Positions 18,409 through 26,684 of a stretch of DNA of 64,000 nucleotides are shown here, piece after piece. Every line of letters begins with the position of its first letter. Within the stretch, counting starts at the first letter, position 1. The notes beneath the pieces are model-generated. The model saw only the letters and a list, made by a program, of their open reading frames with translations, made no database searches and had not been told where the DNA came from. A program made the translations under genes and the position numbers. The DNA comes from Deltaproteobacteria bacterium (GTDB lineage: Bacteria; Myxococcota; UBA727; VGSZ01), in assembly GCA_016177705.1 (NCBI GenBank), contig JACOUT010000009.1:459519-523518 (forward strand). Direction: 5' to 3'.

Positions 18409-20466
18409 ATGCTCCCCGTCCTCCTGCTCGCACTGGCTTCGGCTCAAGGGCGAACGCAGCCGCTCCAAGTGATCCCCTCCGTCACCGCGGTGTTCCCACC
18501 GACGGGGACCACGGCTCCCACCAACGTGCGACCGATCGCGTTCGCCGATGCCGAGCTGCCAGACGGCGACGTCGCGTTCACCCGCGTGTTCGCCGACGGC
18601 ACACGGGTCGAGCTGCCCTTCGAGGAGCGCGCGGCGGACGGCGCCACGTCCTACCTGCTCGACGTGGGCACGGTCGAGCCCGCCGAGACGTTGACCGTCG
18701 AGCCGCAGTGCGGCGCCTGCCGAGACACGTTCGCGTGGCTCATCGGCGACGCTGCCGACGAGAACCCGCCGCGCTTCCTCGACGGGGAGCCTGCGCAGGT
18801 CCGAGCCAACGGCTTCACCTTCGGCGGCCTGAACCCGTTCACCAAGGGCTACGAGATCGACACACAGATCGTCGGCGCCGTCGACGACGAAGGCCCGGTG
18901 CTGCTTCGCGTCGAGGGCGGCGCCGTGCGCACCTACTGCTTCCAGGTCATCGCCGTCGACGCCGCCGGCAACGAGGGCGTCTTTCCCGAGGAGCTTTGTG
19001 CCGACTTCGAGGAGGCGACGGAGCGCGGGTGTGCGGCGGCGCCCACGGCGCAATGCGCGCTCGCCGCGCTCTTGGCGTTGGCGCGGCGCCGCCGCCGACG
19101 CCCGCTCACCGGCATCGCCAAGCTCGTCCGCCGCCCTGGTCGTCGTGTCGCGCCGGCGGCGGCGTGTCTTGCCATCGTCGCGATGCTGCTGGCGGCCGCG
19201 CGCGCGGGCGCTCAGAGCAACGAAGGGGTACCGCTCGCGACCACGTTCTCGGACAAGGGCCGTCTCGCCGAGGCGGTGATCGGCGCGTCGCTGGTCACCA
19301 GCACGGCGGCCGTCGCGCCCGACGCCGGCGCGGTGCTCGACCTCGTCAACGACGCCGAGCTGCAGTACGCCGCCCTGTACTGGTGGGGATCGGGCGACGC
19401 GCCGGATCGCGACGTGCTCTTCACCATGCCCGGCGCGGCGCCCCTCGCCTTGTCGGCGCAGCCGAGCGCTGCAGGCGACCCTTGCTTGATGGTCGACGTC
19501 GGGTTTCGCTTCTTCCAGTGCACGCGCGACCTGACGAGCGAGCTGCTCGCCCTGCCGGCGCTCGATGGCGAGTTCGTCCTCGCCAGCTTGGCGCCTGCGG
19601 TCGGGGCGCCATGGCTCGTTCCGAGCGAAAACTGCGGCACCGGAACGCAAGCCTGCAGCGTGTACGTCGGCGCGTGGGCCCTGGCGGTGGTCTACCGCGA
19701 TCCTGCCGACCCGACCATCCGCTCCGTCTCGGTGTCGAACGGCCTCTTGTTCACGCAGTTCATCGGCGACGACGTCGGAGCGCCGCTCCCCTCGTTCGAG
19801 ATGCGCGGAGGCGGCGGCTCGTTGACCGTCGTCGCGCTCGAGGGCGACCAGGAGTTCCCAGGGTTCGGCACCTGTAACGGCACCATCGACCACGTCGACG
19901 GTAACGGCCTCCCCCTTTGTGACTTTGTCGCGCTCTGTCCCACCACCTGCGCGAGCGATCGCTCGATCTGGCAGCTCACGAGCGCCGACGTCGAGGCCAC
20001 GCTTACGGGTGCACAGAACCCCGCGGGCAATGTCTTCAACGAGACCGCGGTCGACCCCTTCGGACGTCGCTCCGGCGTCGTCGGTGAGGAGAACAACGCG
20101 CTCGACATCGACACCTTCGACCTGCAGGGCGTCCTCCCCGACGGCGTCTATCCGGACTTGGTGCCGGCGGTGCAGGTTGGCGGCGACGCTGTGCTTCTCA
20201 CGCTCCTCTCGGTGGCGGTCGACGACGTCAGCCCCATGGTCGGCGAGGGCGAGGGCGAGGGCGAGGGCGAGGGCGAGGGCGAGGGCGAGGGCGAGGGTGA
20301 GGGCGAGGGCGAGGGCGAGGGCGACGCGGACGCTGCTCCTGGAGGGTGTGCCTGCGCCTCCCAGGGCGAGCGCGCCTCGCACGGCTGGGTGCTCGCGATG
20401 CTCGGGTCGGCCAGCGCCGTACTTCGGCGCGTGCGAGGGAAGGGTCGGCCTGGCGAACGCGCCTGA
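18409..20466 (+). CDS. Two MYXO-CTERM-type secreted proteins fused in one reading frame
   Basis: A 685-residue open frame. Residues 1-13 are a signal peptide, 14-205 a secreted domain, and about 206-228 a complete sorting-like tail (RGCAAAPTAQ, helix, RRRRRR). The frame then continues without a stop into a second signal peptide (APAAACLAIVAMLLAAARAGA), a second domain (LQYAALYWWGSGDAPDRD, VYVGAWALAVVYRDPADPT), a Gly-Glu spacer of 27 residues, and a second tail (GGCACASQGERASHG, helix, RRVRGKGR). Gene fusion by loss of a stop, or a second start near 19100-19180, are both possible. The function of neither half is known. Confidence 0.75.
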   Translation: MLPVLLLALASAQGRTQPLQVIPSVTAVFPPTGTTAPTNVRPIAFADAELPDGDVAFTRVFADGTRVELPFEERAADGATSYLLDVGTVEPAETLTVEPQCGACRDTFAWLIGDAADENPPRFLDGEPAQVRANGFTFGGLNPFTKGYEIDTQIVGAVDDEGPVLLRVEGGAVRTYCFQVIAVDAAGNEGVFPEELCADFEEATERGCAAAPTAQCALAALLALARRRRRRPLTGIAKLVRRPGRRVAPAAACLAIVAMLLAAARAGAQSNEGVPLATTFSDKGRLAEAVIGASLVTSTAAVAPDAGAVLDLVNDAELQYAALYWWGSGDAPDRDVLFTMPGAAPLALSAQPSAAGDPCLMVDVGFRFFQCTRDLTSELLALPALDGEFVLASLAPAVGAPWLVPSENCGTGTQACSVYVGAWALAVVYRDPADPTIRSVSVSNGLLFTQFIGDDVGAPLPSFEMRGGGGSLTVVALEGDQEFPGFGTCNGTIDHVDGNGLPLCDFVALCPTTCASDRSIWQLTSADVEATLTGAQNPAGNVFNETAVDPFGRRSGVVGEENNALDIDTFDLQGVLPDGVYPDLVPAVQVGGDAVLLTLLSVAVDDVSPMVGEGEGEGEGEGEGEGEGEGEGEGEGEGDADAAPGGCACASQGERASHGWVLAMLGSASAVLRRVRGKGRPGERA
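20242..20322 (+). repeat. Gly-Glu hexanucleotide tract, 27 codons
   Basis: GGC-GAG repeated, encoding (GE)13G just before the C-terminal sorting tail. It is almost pure at DNA level, with a single GGT interruption. Confidence 0.95.
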
Positions 20467-20583
20467 GCGACGCCCGAGCGGTTCTCGCGGGACTTGCCCA
20501 CTCCGGAGTGCCGCCGCTCTCCCGCTGCCTCCGCGTCGTGCAGATCCTCGATACGCTTGCGCCCCACCCGGCGTTCAGGTGTC

Positions 20584-21144
20584 ATGCAAGCCGCCGTGGC
20601 GCCCGCCGACCTCCCGCCAGCCGACGTCGCACCCGGGCCCACCACGGTCGACTGGGACGGCGCCGCGCTGGCGCACAACCGCCGCGTGGTCGTGCACCTC
20701 TTGGCACGTGGCCTGTCGCTCGACGACGCCGAGGACGTGGCCCAGCGCACCTGGACGCGCCTCATCGCCCTCGACCGCGCCGGGCGCCTGGCCCGGGTGG
20801 AGCTGCCCGGCCTCGCCTTCGCGCAGGCGCGCTTCCTGGCCGCCACGCTGCGCCGGGAGCAGCACGGCCAGCGCGAGGTGGGCGGCGACGCGCTCGAGCT
20901 GGTGGTCGACGATCGCGCCGACGCCGAGCGCACCGTGCTGGCGAAGGATCGCGTGGCGCGCGCGCTGGCCGAGTTGGAGCGCGTCCCGTCGTCGGCCTTG
21001 CACGTGTTTCGCCGGCTGCTCGACGACCCGCCGCCCACCCACGCCGCTATCGCCAAGCAGGTGGGCCTGTCGGAGCAGCGCGTCCGCCAGATCGTCTGTG
21101 AGACCCGCGCGCGCCTGCGCCGCGCGCTCGAGGAGAGCCGATGA
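20584..21144 (+). CDS. ECF-type RNA polymerase sigma factor
   Basis: A 186-residue sigma factor. Region 2 is seen in LSLDDAEDVAQRTWTRLI and region 4 as a helix-turn-helix in HAAIAKQVGLSEQRVRQIV, followed by the Arg-rich ETRARLRRALEE. Region 3 and an N-terminal region 1 are absent, as in ECF factors. The ATG at 20584 is chosen because the earlier in-frame start at 20494 gives a low-complexity leader. The stop overlaps the next gene by ATGA, which encodes a protein with an anti-sigma-like zinc finger, so the two probably form a sigma/anti-sigma pair. Confidence 0.88.
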   Translation: MQAAVAPADLPPADVAPGPTTVDWDGAALAHNRRVVVHLLARGLSLDDAEDVAQRTWTRLIALDRAGRLARVELPGLAFAQARFLAATLRREQHGQREVGGDALELVVDDRADAERTVLAKDRVARALAELERVPSSALHVFRRLLDDPPPTHAAIAKQVGLSEQRVRQIVCETRARLRRALEESR

Positions 21145-22925
21145 CCGCCCCCCACCTCGACCACCAGGAGCTGGCCCGGCTGCTCGACGCCGCCGGCACG
21201 GCGGACGCGTCGGCGGCCGCACTGCGCGAGCACGTGCGCGCCTGCGCCGAGTGCGCGGCTGCGCTCGAGCGCGAGGCGCGCCTCGAAGAGGAGGTGGACG
21301 CGCTCTTGCCCGCGGTGCGCTGCTGCCCCGGCTGCGCGCGCGCCAGCACCACCGGCGACGACGTCGGCACGCCCGCGCGCTGTGCCTTCTGCGGCGTTGC
21401 GTTTTCGCCCGGCGGCCTCAAGGTCGAGCGCGTGCTCTCCGAGAGCGACCATGGGCGCCTGTACCTCGCGCACGGCGCCGACGGGCCGGTGGCGCTCAAG
21501 GAGCTGGTGTTCGCGCGCGTGCCCGACGCCGAGACGCTGTCGCGCTTCGAGCGCGAGGCGCGCCTGCTCGAACAGTTGCGGCACGAGCGCATCCCGCGCT
21601 TCGTGGCCAGCTTCCGCGAAGGCGACGGCGTGCACCTGCGCCTCTACCTGGCGCAGCGCTTCGTCGACGGGCCGGCGCTGGCCGACGAGCTGGAGATGCG
21701 TCGCTTCACCGAGGCGGACGCCCGCCTGATCGCGCGCGAGGTGCTGTCCATCCTGGCCGACCTGCAGGCGCTGTCGCCGCCGGTGCTGCACCGAGACATC
21801 AAGCCCGCCAACCTGGTGCGCGAGCGCGACGGCACGCTCGCCCTCGTCGACTTCGGCTCGGCGCGCGACGTGCAGAAGACCACCGGCGGCACGCTGGTCG
21901 GCACCTTCGGCTACATGCCGGTCGAGCAGCTCACCGGCATCGTCGACGAGTCGACCGACGTGTACGCGCTCGGCGCCACGCTGGTGCACCTGTTGACCAG
22001 GCGCGCGCCGTGGGAGCACTCGTCCTCGACGACGGCGGGCGAACTGCCGCCGCTGCCGGCCGTGTCGCGCGCGTTCCGGCACTTCCTCGCCCGCTGCCTG
22101 GCGCCCCGCGAGCGACGCTTCGCGAACGCCAAGGCCGCGCTCGCCGCGCTCGACGCCCCGGCGCCGAACCGCACCTGGCTGGTGGCGATCGCGGCCGCGG
22201 CCCTGGTCGGCAGTGCCGCTGCCGCTCCCGCGATGGTGCGGGCGCTGCGCCGGGATCCGGCGGCGCCGAGCGCCGTGGCTGGCGCCGACGCCGGCGTCGA
22301 CGGGTCGGCGGCGCAACCGCAGGAGATGGAGCGAGATGAGCGGCAGGCGTTGCGGCACGACGACGACCCGCCCGCCACCCTGCCGCCGCCCGTGCCCGAC
22401 CCGCTTGACCCGGTGACCGAGCACATCGTCGACGTCATCGCGTGCGGCAGGGCCACCGGCTACGCCGGCGTGGCGACGGGCGACTGGGTGGTGGCGCCCG
22501 ACGGCAAGCCAAACGACGTCACGGTGAACGCGACCGATCCGGTGCTCGCCAAATGCCTGGCGCGCGCCATCCACAGTTGGCGCTTCCCCGAGCACAGCGG
22601 CGGCGACGTCGGCATGACCGTGCCGTTCGACTTCACCGGCGCCGCCGGCGTGCGTCGCCACGGCAGTAGCGCCGAGAAGATCACCATGGACCTGCTCGAC
22701 GCCGACATCAGGAACGCGCTGCGCCTGGTCGCCGAGGTGGGCAAGAAGAACATGGTGATCTCCGACGACGTTCGCGGCAAGGTCACGCTCAAGCTGCAAA
22801 ACGTGCCCTGGGATCAGGTGCTCGACGAGATCGTGCGCACGCAGGGCCTGGTCGCCGCTGAGAGGGACGGCATCATCAGCGTCACCACCATGACCTCGCC
22901 GTTGCAGAGCGCGCGGCGCCGCTGA
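21141..22925 (+). CDS. Hybrid anti-sigma-like zinc finger / Ser-Thr kinase / STN membrane protein
   Basis: A 594-residue protein with an unusual domain chain. Residues 25-45 hold a zinc-finger anti-sigma motif (H31-x3-C35-x2-C38). Residues 61-84 hold a zinc ribbon (CCPGC and CAFC). Residues about 93-335 are a Hanks-type kinase (VALKEL, VLHRDIKPANL, LVDFGSARD) with a degenerate Gly loop (SESDHGRL). A transmembrane helix lies near 343-362. Residues about 427-500 resemble a TonB/AgmX-type C-terminal domain (AIHSWRFPEH). Residues about 514-583 are an STN (secretin/TonB short N-terminal) domain (MDLLDADIRNALRLVAEVG, QVLDEIVRTQGL). The kinase is cytosolic and STN would be periplasmic. It is coupled to the ECF sigma gene. 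Confidence 0.85.
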   Translation: MTAPHLDHQELARLLDAAGTADASAAALREHVRACAECAAALEREARLEEEVDALLPAVRCCPGCARASTTGDDVGTPARCAFCGVAFSPGGLKVERVLSESDHGRLYLAHGADGPVALKELVFARVPDAETLSRFEREARLLEQLRHERIPRFVASFREGDGVHLRLYLAQRFVDGPALADELEMRRFTEADARLIAREVLSILADLQALSPPVLHRDIKPANLVRERDGTLALVDFGSARDVQKTTGGTLVGTFGYMPVEQLTGIVDESTDVYALGATLVHLLTRRAPWEHSSSTTAGELPPLPAVSRAFRHFLARCLAPRERRFANAKAALAALDAPAPNRTWLVAIAAAALVGSAAAAPAMVRALRRDPAAPSAVAGADAGVDGSAAQPQEMERDERQALRHDDDPPATLPPPVPDPLDPVTEHIVDVIACGRATGYAGVATGDWVVAPDGKPNDVTVNATDPVLAKCLARAIHSWRFPEHSGGDVGMTVPFDFTGAAGVRRHGSSAEKITMDLLDADIRNALRLVAEVGKKNMVISDDVRGKVTLKLQNVPWDQVLDEIVRTQGLVAAERDGIISVTTMTSPLQSARRR

Positions 22926-22997
22926 CGGAGCCCAGGGCAACGGGCGCGCTAGTCTCCCCCGGTCGCGCGCCGATCGCGCCCGACCAGGAGGGGACCG

Positions 22998-23726
22998 ATG
23001 CCTGGGTGGCTGTACGAGTACGGGCGCGCGCTCGGCAGCGCCATCTTGTGTTGCATCGCGTGCGGGCTGCTCGGCGTTGCACTGGTGCCGCCCGCGCTCG
23101 GCGTGGAGCTGGTCTGGCGCAGCTACGGCCTCGCGTGGGCCGCGGCCTCGCTGCCCTTCGCCTTCGCCGTCTGGGGCGTCGGCTACTCGCTGCTGGTGAT
23201 CGCCCTCAAGTGGCTGTCGTGGTCGCGCTTCAAGCCGGGCAGCTACCCTTTCTCGTCGGTGACGGTGGTGCGCTGGGCGGCCATCAGCTACCTGGCGCTC
23301 GTCGCCAACGAGCTGTTCATGCGTTGGGTCATCGGCATGCCGTTCATCAACTGGTGGTACGCGGCGCTCGGCGCCCGCATCGGCCGGCGCGTCACCATCA
23401 ACACCTTCGTACTGTCGGACTGGGACATGATCACCATCGACGACGACGTGTTCATCGGCGGCCGCGCCACCGTCATCGGCCACTTGGGCGAGATGAACCA
23501 GCTCAAGCTGGCGCCGGTGCACATCGGCAAGCGCTGCACCGTCGGGCAGGAGTCCGCGGTCTTCCCCGGCGTGGTGATGAAGGATGGCGCCGTGGTCGGC
23601 GCCAACTCGGTCCTGCCCAAGTTCACCGAGGTGGGCGAGGGCGAGATCTGGGGCGGCGTGCCGGCGCGCTTCATCAAGAAGCGCGGCGAGGATCGCCCGG
23701 TCAGTAGCGCTGGCCAGACACCTTGA
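22998..23726 (+). CDS. Membrane-anchored left-handed beta-helix acyltransferase
   Basis: A 242-residue protein. The first ~80 residues hold two long hydrophobic helices (SAILCCIACGLLGVALVPP, LPFAFAVWGVGYSLLVIAL). From about residue 125 there are hexapeptide repeats of a left-handed beta helix (LGARIGRRVTIN, IDDDVFIGGRATVIGHLG, IGKRCTVGQESAVFPGVVMKDG, VVGANSVL) ending IWGGVPARFI. The arrangement resembles the C-terminal acyltransferase-like unit of large amino-acid adenylating proteins. The acyl donor and acceptor are unknown. It converges with, and overlaps by 26 bases, the lipoprotein gene on the other strand. Confidence 0.82.
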   Translation: MPGWLYEYGRALGSAILCCIACGLLGVALVPPALGVELVWRSYGLAWAAASLPFAFAVWGVGYSLLVIALKWLSWSRFKPGSYPFSSVTVVRWAAISYLALVANELFMRWVIGMPFINWWYAALGARIGRRVTINTFVLSDWDMITIDDDVFIGGRATVIGHLGEMNQLKLAPVHIGKRCTVGQESAVFPGVVMKDGAVVGANSVLPKFTEVGEGEIWGGVPARFIKKRGEDRPVSSAGQTP

Positions 23727-24306
23727 CGGTGCGGCCCACCCACGGCTCCACCATGTTGCCGGGCTGCGAGGTGACGACGGGCACCGCCGGCCGCAGGTCG
23801 ACGTGGATGCGCTCCGGACCGATGCGCCCGGCTTCGCCGATGGTGCCGACCAGCGCATAGGGTGCGTAGGAAGCCATCAGTATGCCGCCGAAGTAGGCCC
23901 CATAGCCGCCGATGATGAGCGCGACGAACAGCGGCCCGCCCAACGCTCCTCCGCCGAGGATCCCCGATGCGGCGGCGAAGCCCGCGAGCGGCAGCGCGGC
24001 CACGCCGGCGGCGCCGCCGAGGCACATGAGACAGGCGGCGCCCACGCCGGCCGTGGCCGCGTCGGTGGAGACTGCCGTGGTGGTGTAGGCGAAGCGCGCA
24101 CTGCGGCCCGCGTGCTGCACCTCCACGGGCACGCGGTCGAGCCCGCCCGAGATCTCGGAGAGCTGAAAGGGCGTGGTGCCCACGTGCTTGCCGTCGACGA
24201 TGACGGAGGCGCCGGTCGGCTCGCTCTCGATGGTGATCACGTGGGCGCAGCCGCTGCCGGCGACGGCAGCGAGCGCGAGCACTGCGGCGAGGGGCGTCGT
24301 GCTCAC
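23701..24306 (-). CDS. PEGA-domain lipoprotein with glycine-rich membrane segments
   Basis: A 201-residue protein. Lipoprotein signal MSTTPLAAVLALAAVAGSGC, then a PEGA-type beta domain (ITIESEPTGASVIVDGKHVG), then two Gly/Ala-rich hydrophobic stretches (about 95-160; GVAALPLAGFAAASGILGGG, VALIIGGYGAYFGGILMAS). A polar end (GNMVEPWVGRTVKVSGQRY) follows. The GTG start overlaps the upstream gene stop (GTGA). It is the last gene of three coupled small lipoproteins. No function is known. Confidence 0.8.
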   Translation of the reverse strand: MSTTPLAAVLALAAVAGSGCAHVITIESEPTGASVIVDGKHVGTTPFQLSEISGGLDRVPVEVQHAGRSARFAYTTTAVSTDAATAGVGAACLMCLGGAAGVAALPLAGFAAASGILGGGALGGPLFVALIIGGYGAYFGGILMASYAPYALVGTIGEAGRIGPERIHVDLRPAVPVVTSQPGNMVEPWVGRTVKVSGQRY

Positions 24307-24776
24307 GGTGCACCTGCCGCCGCGGGTGGCGGCGCAGGGGCCGGCCGCGCCCCTTCCCGCCGCAACAGCGGGGCGCCGGGGGGCGGCGGTGTCGACAGGC
24401 GCACGATGTCGGCTCTGATGCGGTAGGTGCGCGGCGCGACGATGCCGAGGGTGACTGCGCGCAGCATCACGTCGATGCCGGTGAAGCGCGTGTCGACGAC
24501 CACGTTGGCGATGCCGTGGCCGCCCGCTGCCTCGACCTTCGCCAACACCGCCGCGCGGTACAGGTCGGACGGCGGCGGCGCCAGTAGGCCGCCGAGCAGC
24601 CAGGTGTGCGAGGTGGTCACGTCGAGGCGCCCGACCACCTCGATGGGCTCGCTCGCCGCCGGTGCGCGCCAGGTGCCGGGCAGATCGGCGTGCATGGTGA
24701 AACAGCCCCCGGACGACGCGGCCGCGATGAGCGCCGCGAGGGCGAGGGAAGGGGCGGAGAACCTCCGGTGCGTCAT
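24303..24776 (-). CDS. Small lipoprotein, middle gene of a coupled trio
   Basis: A 157-residue predicted lipoprotein: LALAALIAAASSGGC signal and lipobox, then FTMHADLPGTWRAP. This is followed by a compact domain (VVGRLDVTTSHTWLLGG, IANVVVDTRFTGIDVM, VTLGIVAPRTYRI) and a Pro-rich tail. The segment after the lipid Cys (H-x-DLPG) resembles the start of the upstream neighbour (HHQAYLPG), so the two may be related. ATGA and GTGA overlaps join it to both neighbours. Confidence 0.75.
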   Translation of the reverse strand: MTHRRFSAPSLALAALIAAASSGGCFTMHADLPGTWRAPAASEPIEVVGRLDVTTSHTWLLGGLLAPPPSDLYRAAVLAKVEAAGGHGIANVVVDTRFTGIDVMLRAVTLGIVAPRTYRIRADIVRLSTPPPPGAPLLRREGARPAPAPPPAAAGAP

Positions 24777-25387
24777 GGCGTGCGCTCCAGCGGGTCCAGC
24801 GGGTCGGGCGGGGCCGGCGGTAGTGCGGCGGGGGCTGGCGGCGGGGTCGGCGGGGGAGCCGCTGCGGGCAGCGGTGGAGCGGCAGAGGCGCTGGCAGCGC
24901 CGGTTGGCGCGCCAGTCCTGGTCGCGACCGCCTTGGCATGCAGGCCAAACGACCAGGGGGGCGCCACCCACGCGGTGACGGGCACCACGAGCTGCGCGAT
25001 CAGCGCGCCAACCACGGAGACGATGTCCAGCTCCTCACGGATCTCGAGCTGCACGAGCGCGTCGCTCGACGCCAGCGCCGCGGCGATCTCGGGCGTCGGG
25101 CTGTCGTTGATGACGGGGATCAGGCCCGCGATCCAGTAGTGCCGGTCCTCGACGTCGACATCGGCGCCGGCGACGGTCAGGCCTTCGCCGGTGACGTAGC
25201 CTTCAACCCCGCTCCTGGTCTGGCGCGGATCGACGGTCGGTGGCCTGGTGGCTGTGGGCAGGCCGCTGCCGTCGGTGCGCAGGTCGATGACGCCAGGCAG
25301 GTACGCTTGGTGGTGGAAGCAGCCGGCCAGGCACGCCGCCATCGCCGCCGTCGTCAAGCATCGTGCCGCCGCGCGGGCCCCAAGCAT
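24773..25387 (-). CDS. Small lipoprotein, first gene of a coupled trio
   Basis: A 204-residue predicted lipoprotein: TTAAMAACLAGC signal, then FHHQAYLPGVIDL, a mixed domain with DVEDRHYWIAGLIPVIN, and a Pro/Ala-rich tail (PPPTPPPAPAALPPAPP). The spacing of the Cys, His pair and LPG is shared with the next gene. The Bor-like/TraT-like envelope lipoprotein class is possible but I cannot confirm it. Confidence 0.72.
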   Translation of the reverse strand: MLGARAAARCLTTAAMAACLAGCFHHQAYLPGVIDLRTDGSGLPTATRPPTVDPRQTRSGVEGYVTGEGLTVAGADVDVEDRHYWIAGLIPVINDSPTPEIAAALASSDALVQLEIREELDIVSVVGALIAQLVVPVTAWVAPPWSFGLHAKAVATRTGAPTGAASASAAPPLPAAAPPPTPPPAPAALPPAPPDPLDPLERTP

Positions 25388-25427
25388 GGGCGGCTGCTAG
25401 CACCCGTGCCGGCGCTGCGCGAGCCGG

Positions 25428-26684
25428 TCACCAGCGATCGATCACACGGTCGACCGCGAGCAGGAAGGCGCGAATGGACCTGTCGAGCGCCGGCAGCGGC
25501 GTGTCCTCGAGGCGCGTGTGCGAGATGCCGGGGCTGCTCTGCGCGAACAGCATGGCGGTGGGCAGCACGCCCGCCATCTCCGAGGCGTCGTGCAGCGGCC
25601 CAGACGGGATCTGCGGCGCGGCGGCGCCGGTCACCTGCTTGATGGCCTCGCCGATGAGGCGCATCAGCGCGGCGTCGAACGGCCGCGGCGTGATGTGCAA
25701 GAGCGGGCTCCACTCGACCGAGACGCGGTGCCGCTTGGCGGCGGCGCGCGAGGCGCGCCGTGCGCCGCTGAGCATGGCCGCGAGTACGCGCGCATCGAGC
25801 GCGCGCAGGTCGATCGAGATCTCGGTGCTCCCCGGCACGGCGGTGACGAAGTTTGGCTCCACCTTGACGACACCGCAGGTGGCGACCGCGCGCGTGCGCG
25901 GCGTCCTGCCCGAGTGCTGGGCCGCGAGGTCGCGACAGGCGAGCGCGAACTCGGCGGCGGCCAGGAAGGCGTCCTTGCGCAGGTGCATGGGCGCGGCACC
26001 CGAGTGCGCGGTCTGGCCGAGGAAGCGGAGGTTGTGCCGCTCGACGCCCATGGTGCCAAGCACCACCGCGCTCGGTTTCTTCATGGCCTCGAGCACCGGT
26101 CCCTGCTCGATGTGCAGCTCGAGATAGCCCCGCGCGTCGAGCGAGAGCAGCCAGCCCGCCGCGTCCGCCATGCCCTCGAGGGGCACGCCGTTGTCCTTCA
26201 TGGCGTCCGGCAGGCGCACGCCGTCCCGGTCCTTGAGGTGCGCCAGCTCCTTCTTGGCGTCGAGCGTGCCGGCCGCCGCCGCCGAGCCCGCCAGGCTGCG
26301 CCCAAAGCGCGCGCCCTCCTCGTCCGCCCAATCGACGAGGTGGACGGTGACGGGCGGCGTGCCGCGCGCCTTCATGCGACGAAGCACCTCGATGCCGGCG
26401 ACCACGCCGAGGCAGCCGTCGAGCCAGCCGCCGCCGGGCACGGAGTCGAGGTGGCTGCCGACGATCAACCCGCGCTTGTCTTTGCCCGGCACGCTCGCCC
26501 ACAGGTTGCCGGCGCCGTCCCTCGTGGTGGCGACACCGACGTCGCGGGCGAGCTTGTCCTGAAACCACGCGCGCGCCTTGCGCCACACCGGCCCCCAGGC
26601 GACGCGCTGCGCGCCGCGCTCGTCGGAGGTGAGCGCACGAAGCTCGCGCAGGTCGGCGATGACTCGGGAGGCGTCCGGCTTCAT
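25428..26684 (-). CDS. M20-family hydrolase (hydantoinase/carbamoylase type)
   Basis: A 418-residue zinc-dependent amidohydrolase. Seen: GLIVGSHLDSVPGGGWLDG (metal His and Asp), VDWADEEGARFG (Glu pair), YLELHIEQGPVLE (metal His), GQTAHSGAAPMHLRKDA (dimerisation-domain start) and SGPLHDASEMA (last metal ligand). These match N-carbamoyl-L-amino acid hydrolases, ureidoglycolate hydrolases and beta-ureidopropionases; the substrate cannot be told. The start at 26684 overlaps the metal permease stop by ATGA, so a metal-dependent enzyme is made with a metal importer. Confidence 0.88.
   Translation of the reverse strand: MKPDASRVIADLRELRALTSDERGAQRVAWGPVWRKARAWFQDKLARDVGVATTRDGAGNLWASVPGKDKRGLIVGSHLDSVPGGGWLDGCLGVVAGIEVLRRMKARGTPPVTVHLVDWADEEGARFGRSLAGSAAAAGTLDAKKELAHLKDRDGVRLPDAMKDNGVPLEGMADAAGWLLSLDARGYLELHIEQGPVLEAMKKPSAVVLGTMGVERHNLRFLGQTAHSGAAPMHLRKDAFLAAAEFALACRDLAAQHSGRTPRTRAVATCGVVKVEPNFVTAVPGSTEISIDLRALDARVLAAMLSGARRASRAAAKRHRVSVEWSPLLHITPRPFDAALMRLIGEAIKQVTGAAAPQIPSGPLHDASEMAGVLPTAMLFAQSSPGISHTRLEDTPLPALDRSIRAFLLAVDRVIDRW

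Noticed and set aside
20148..23858. Open minus-strand frame of more than 1,200 codons
   Set aside because: It runs antisense through four well-supported plus-strand genes and has low-complexity Arg/Gly/His composition.
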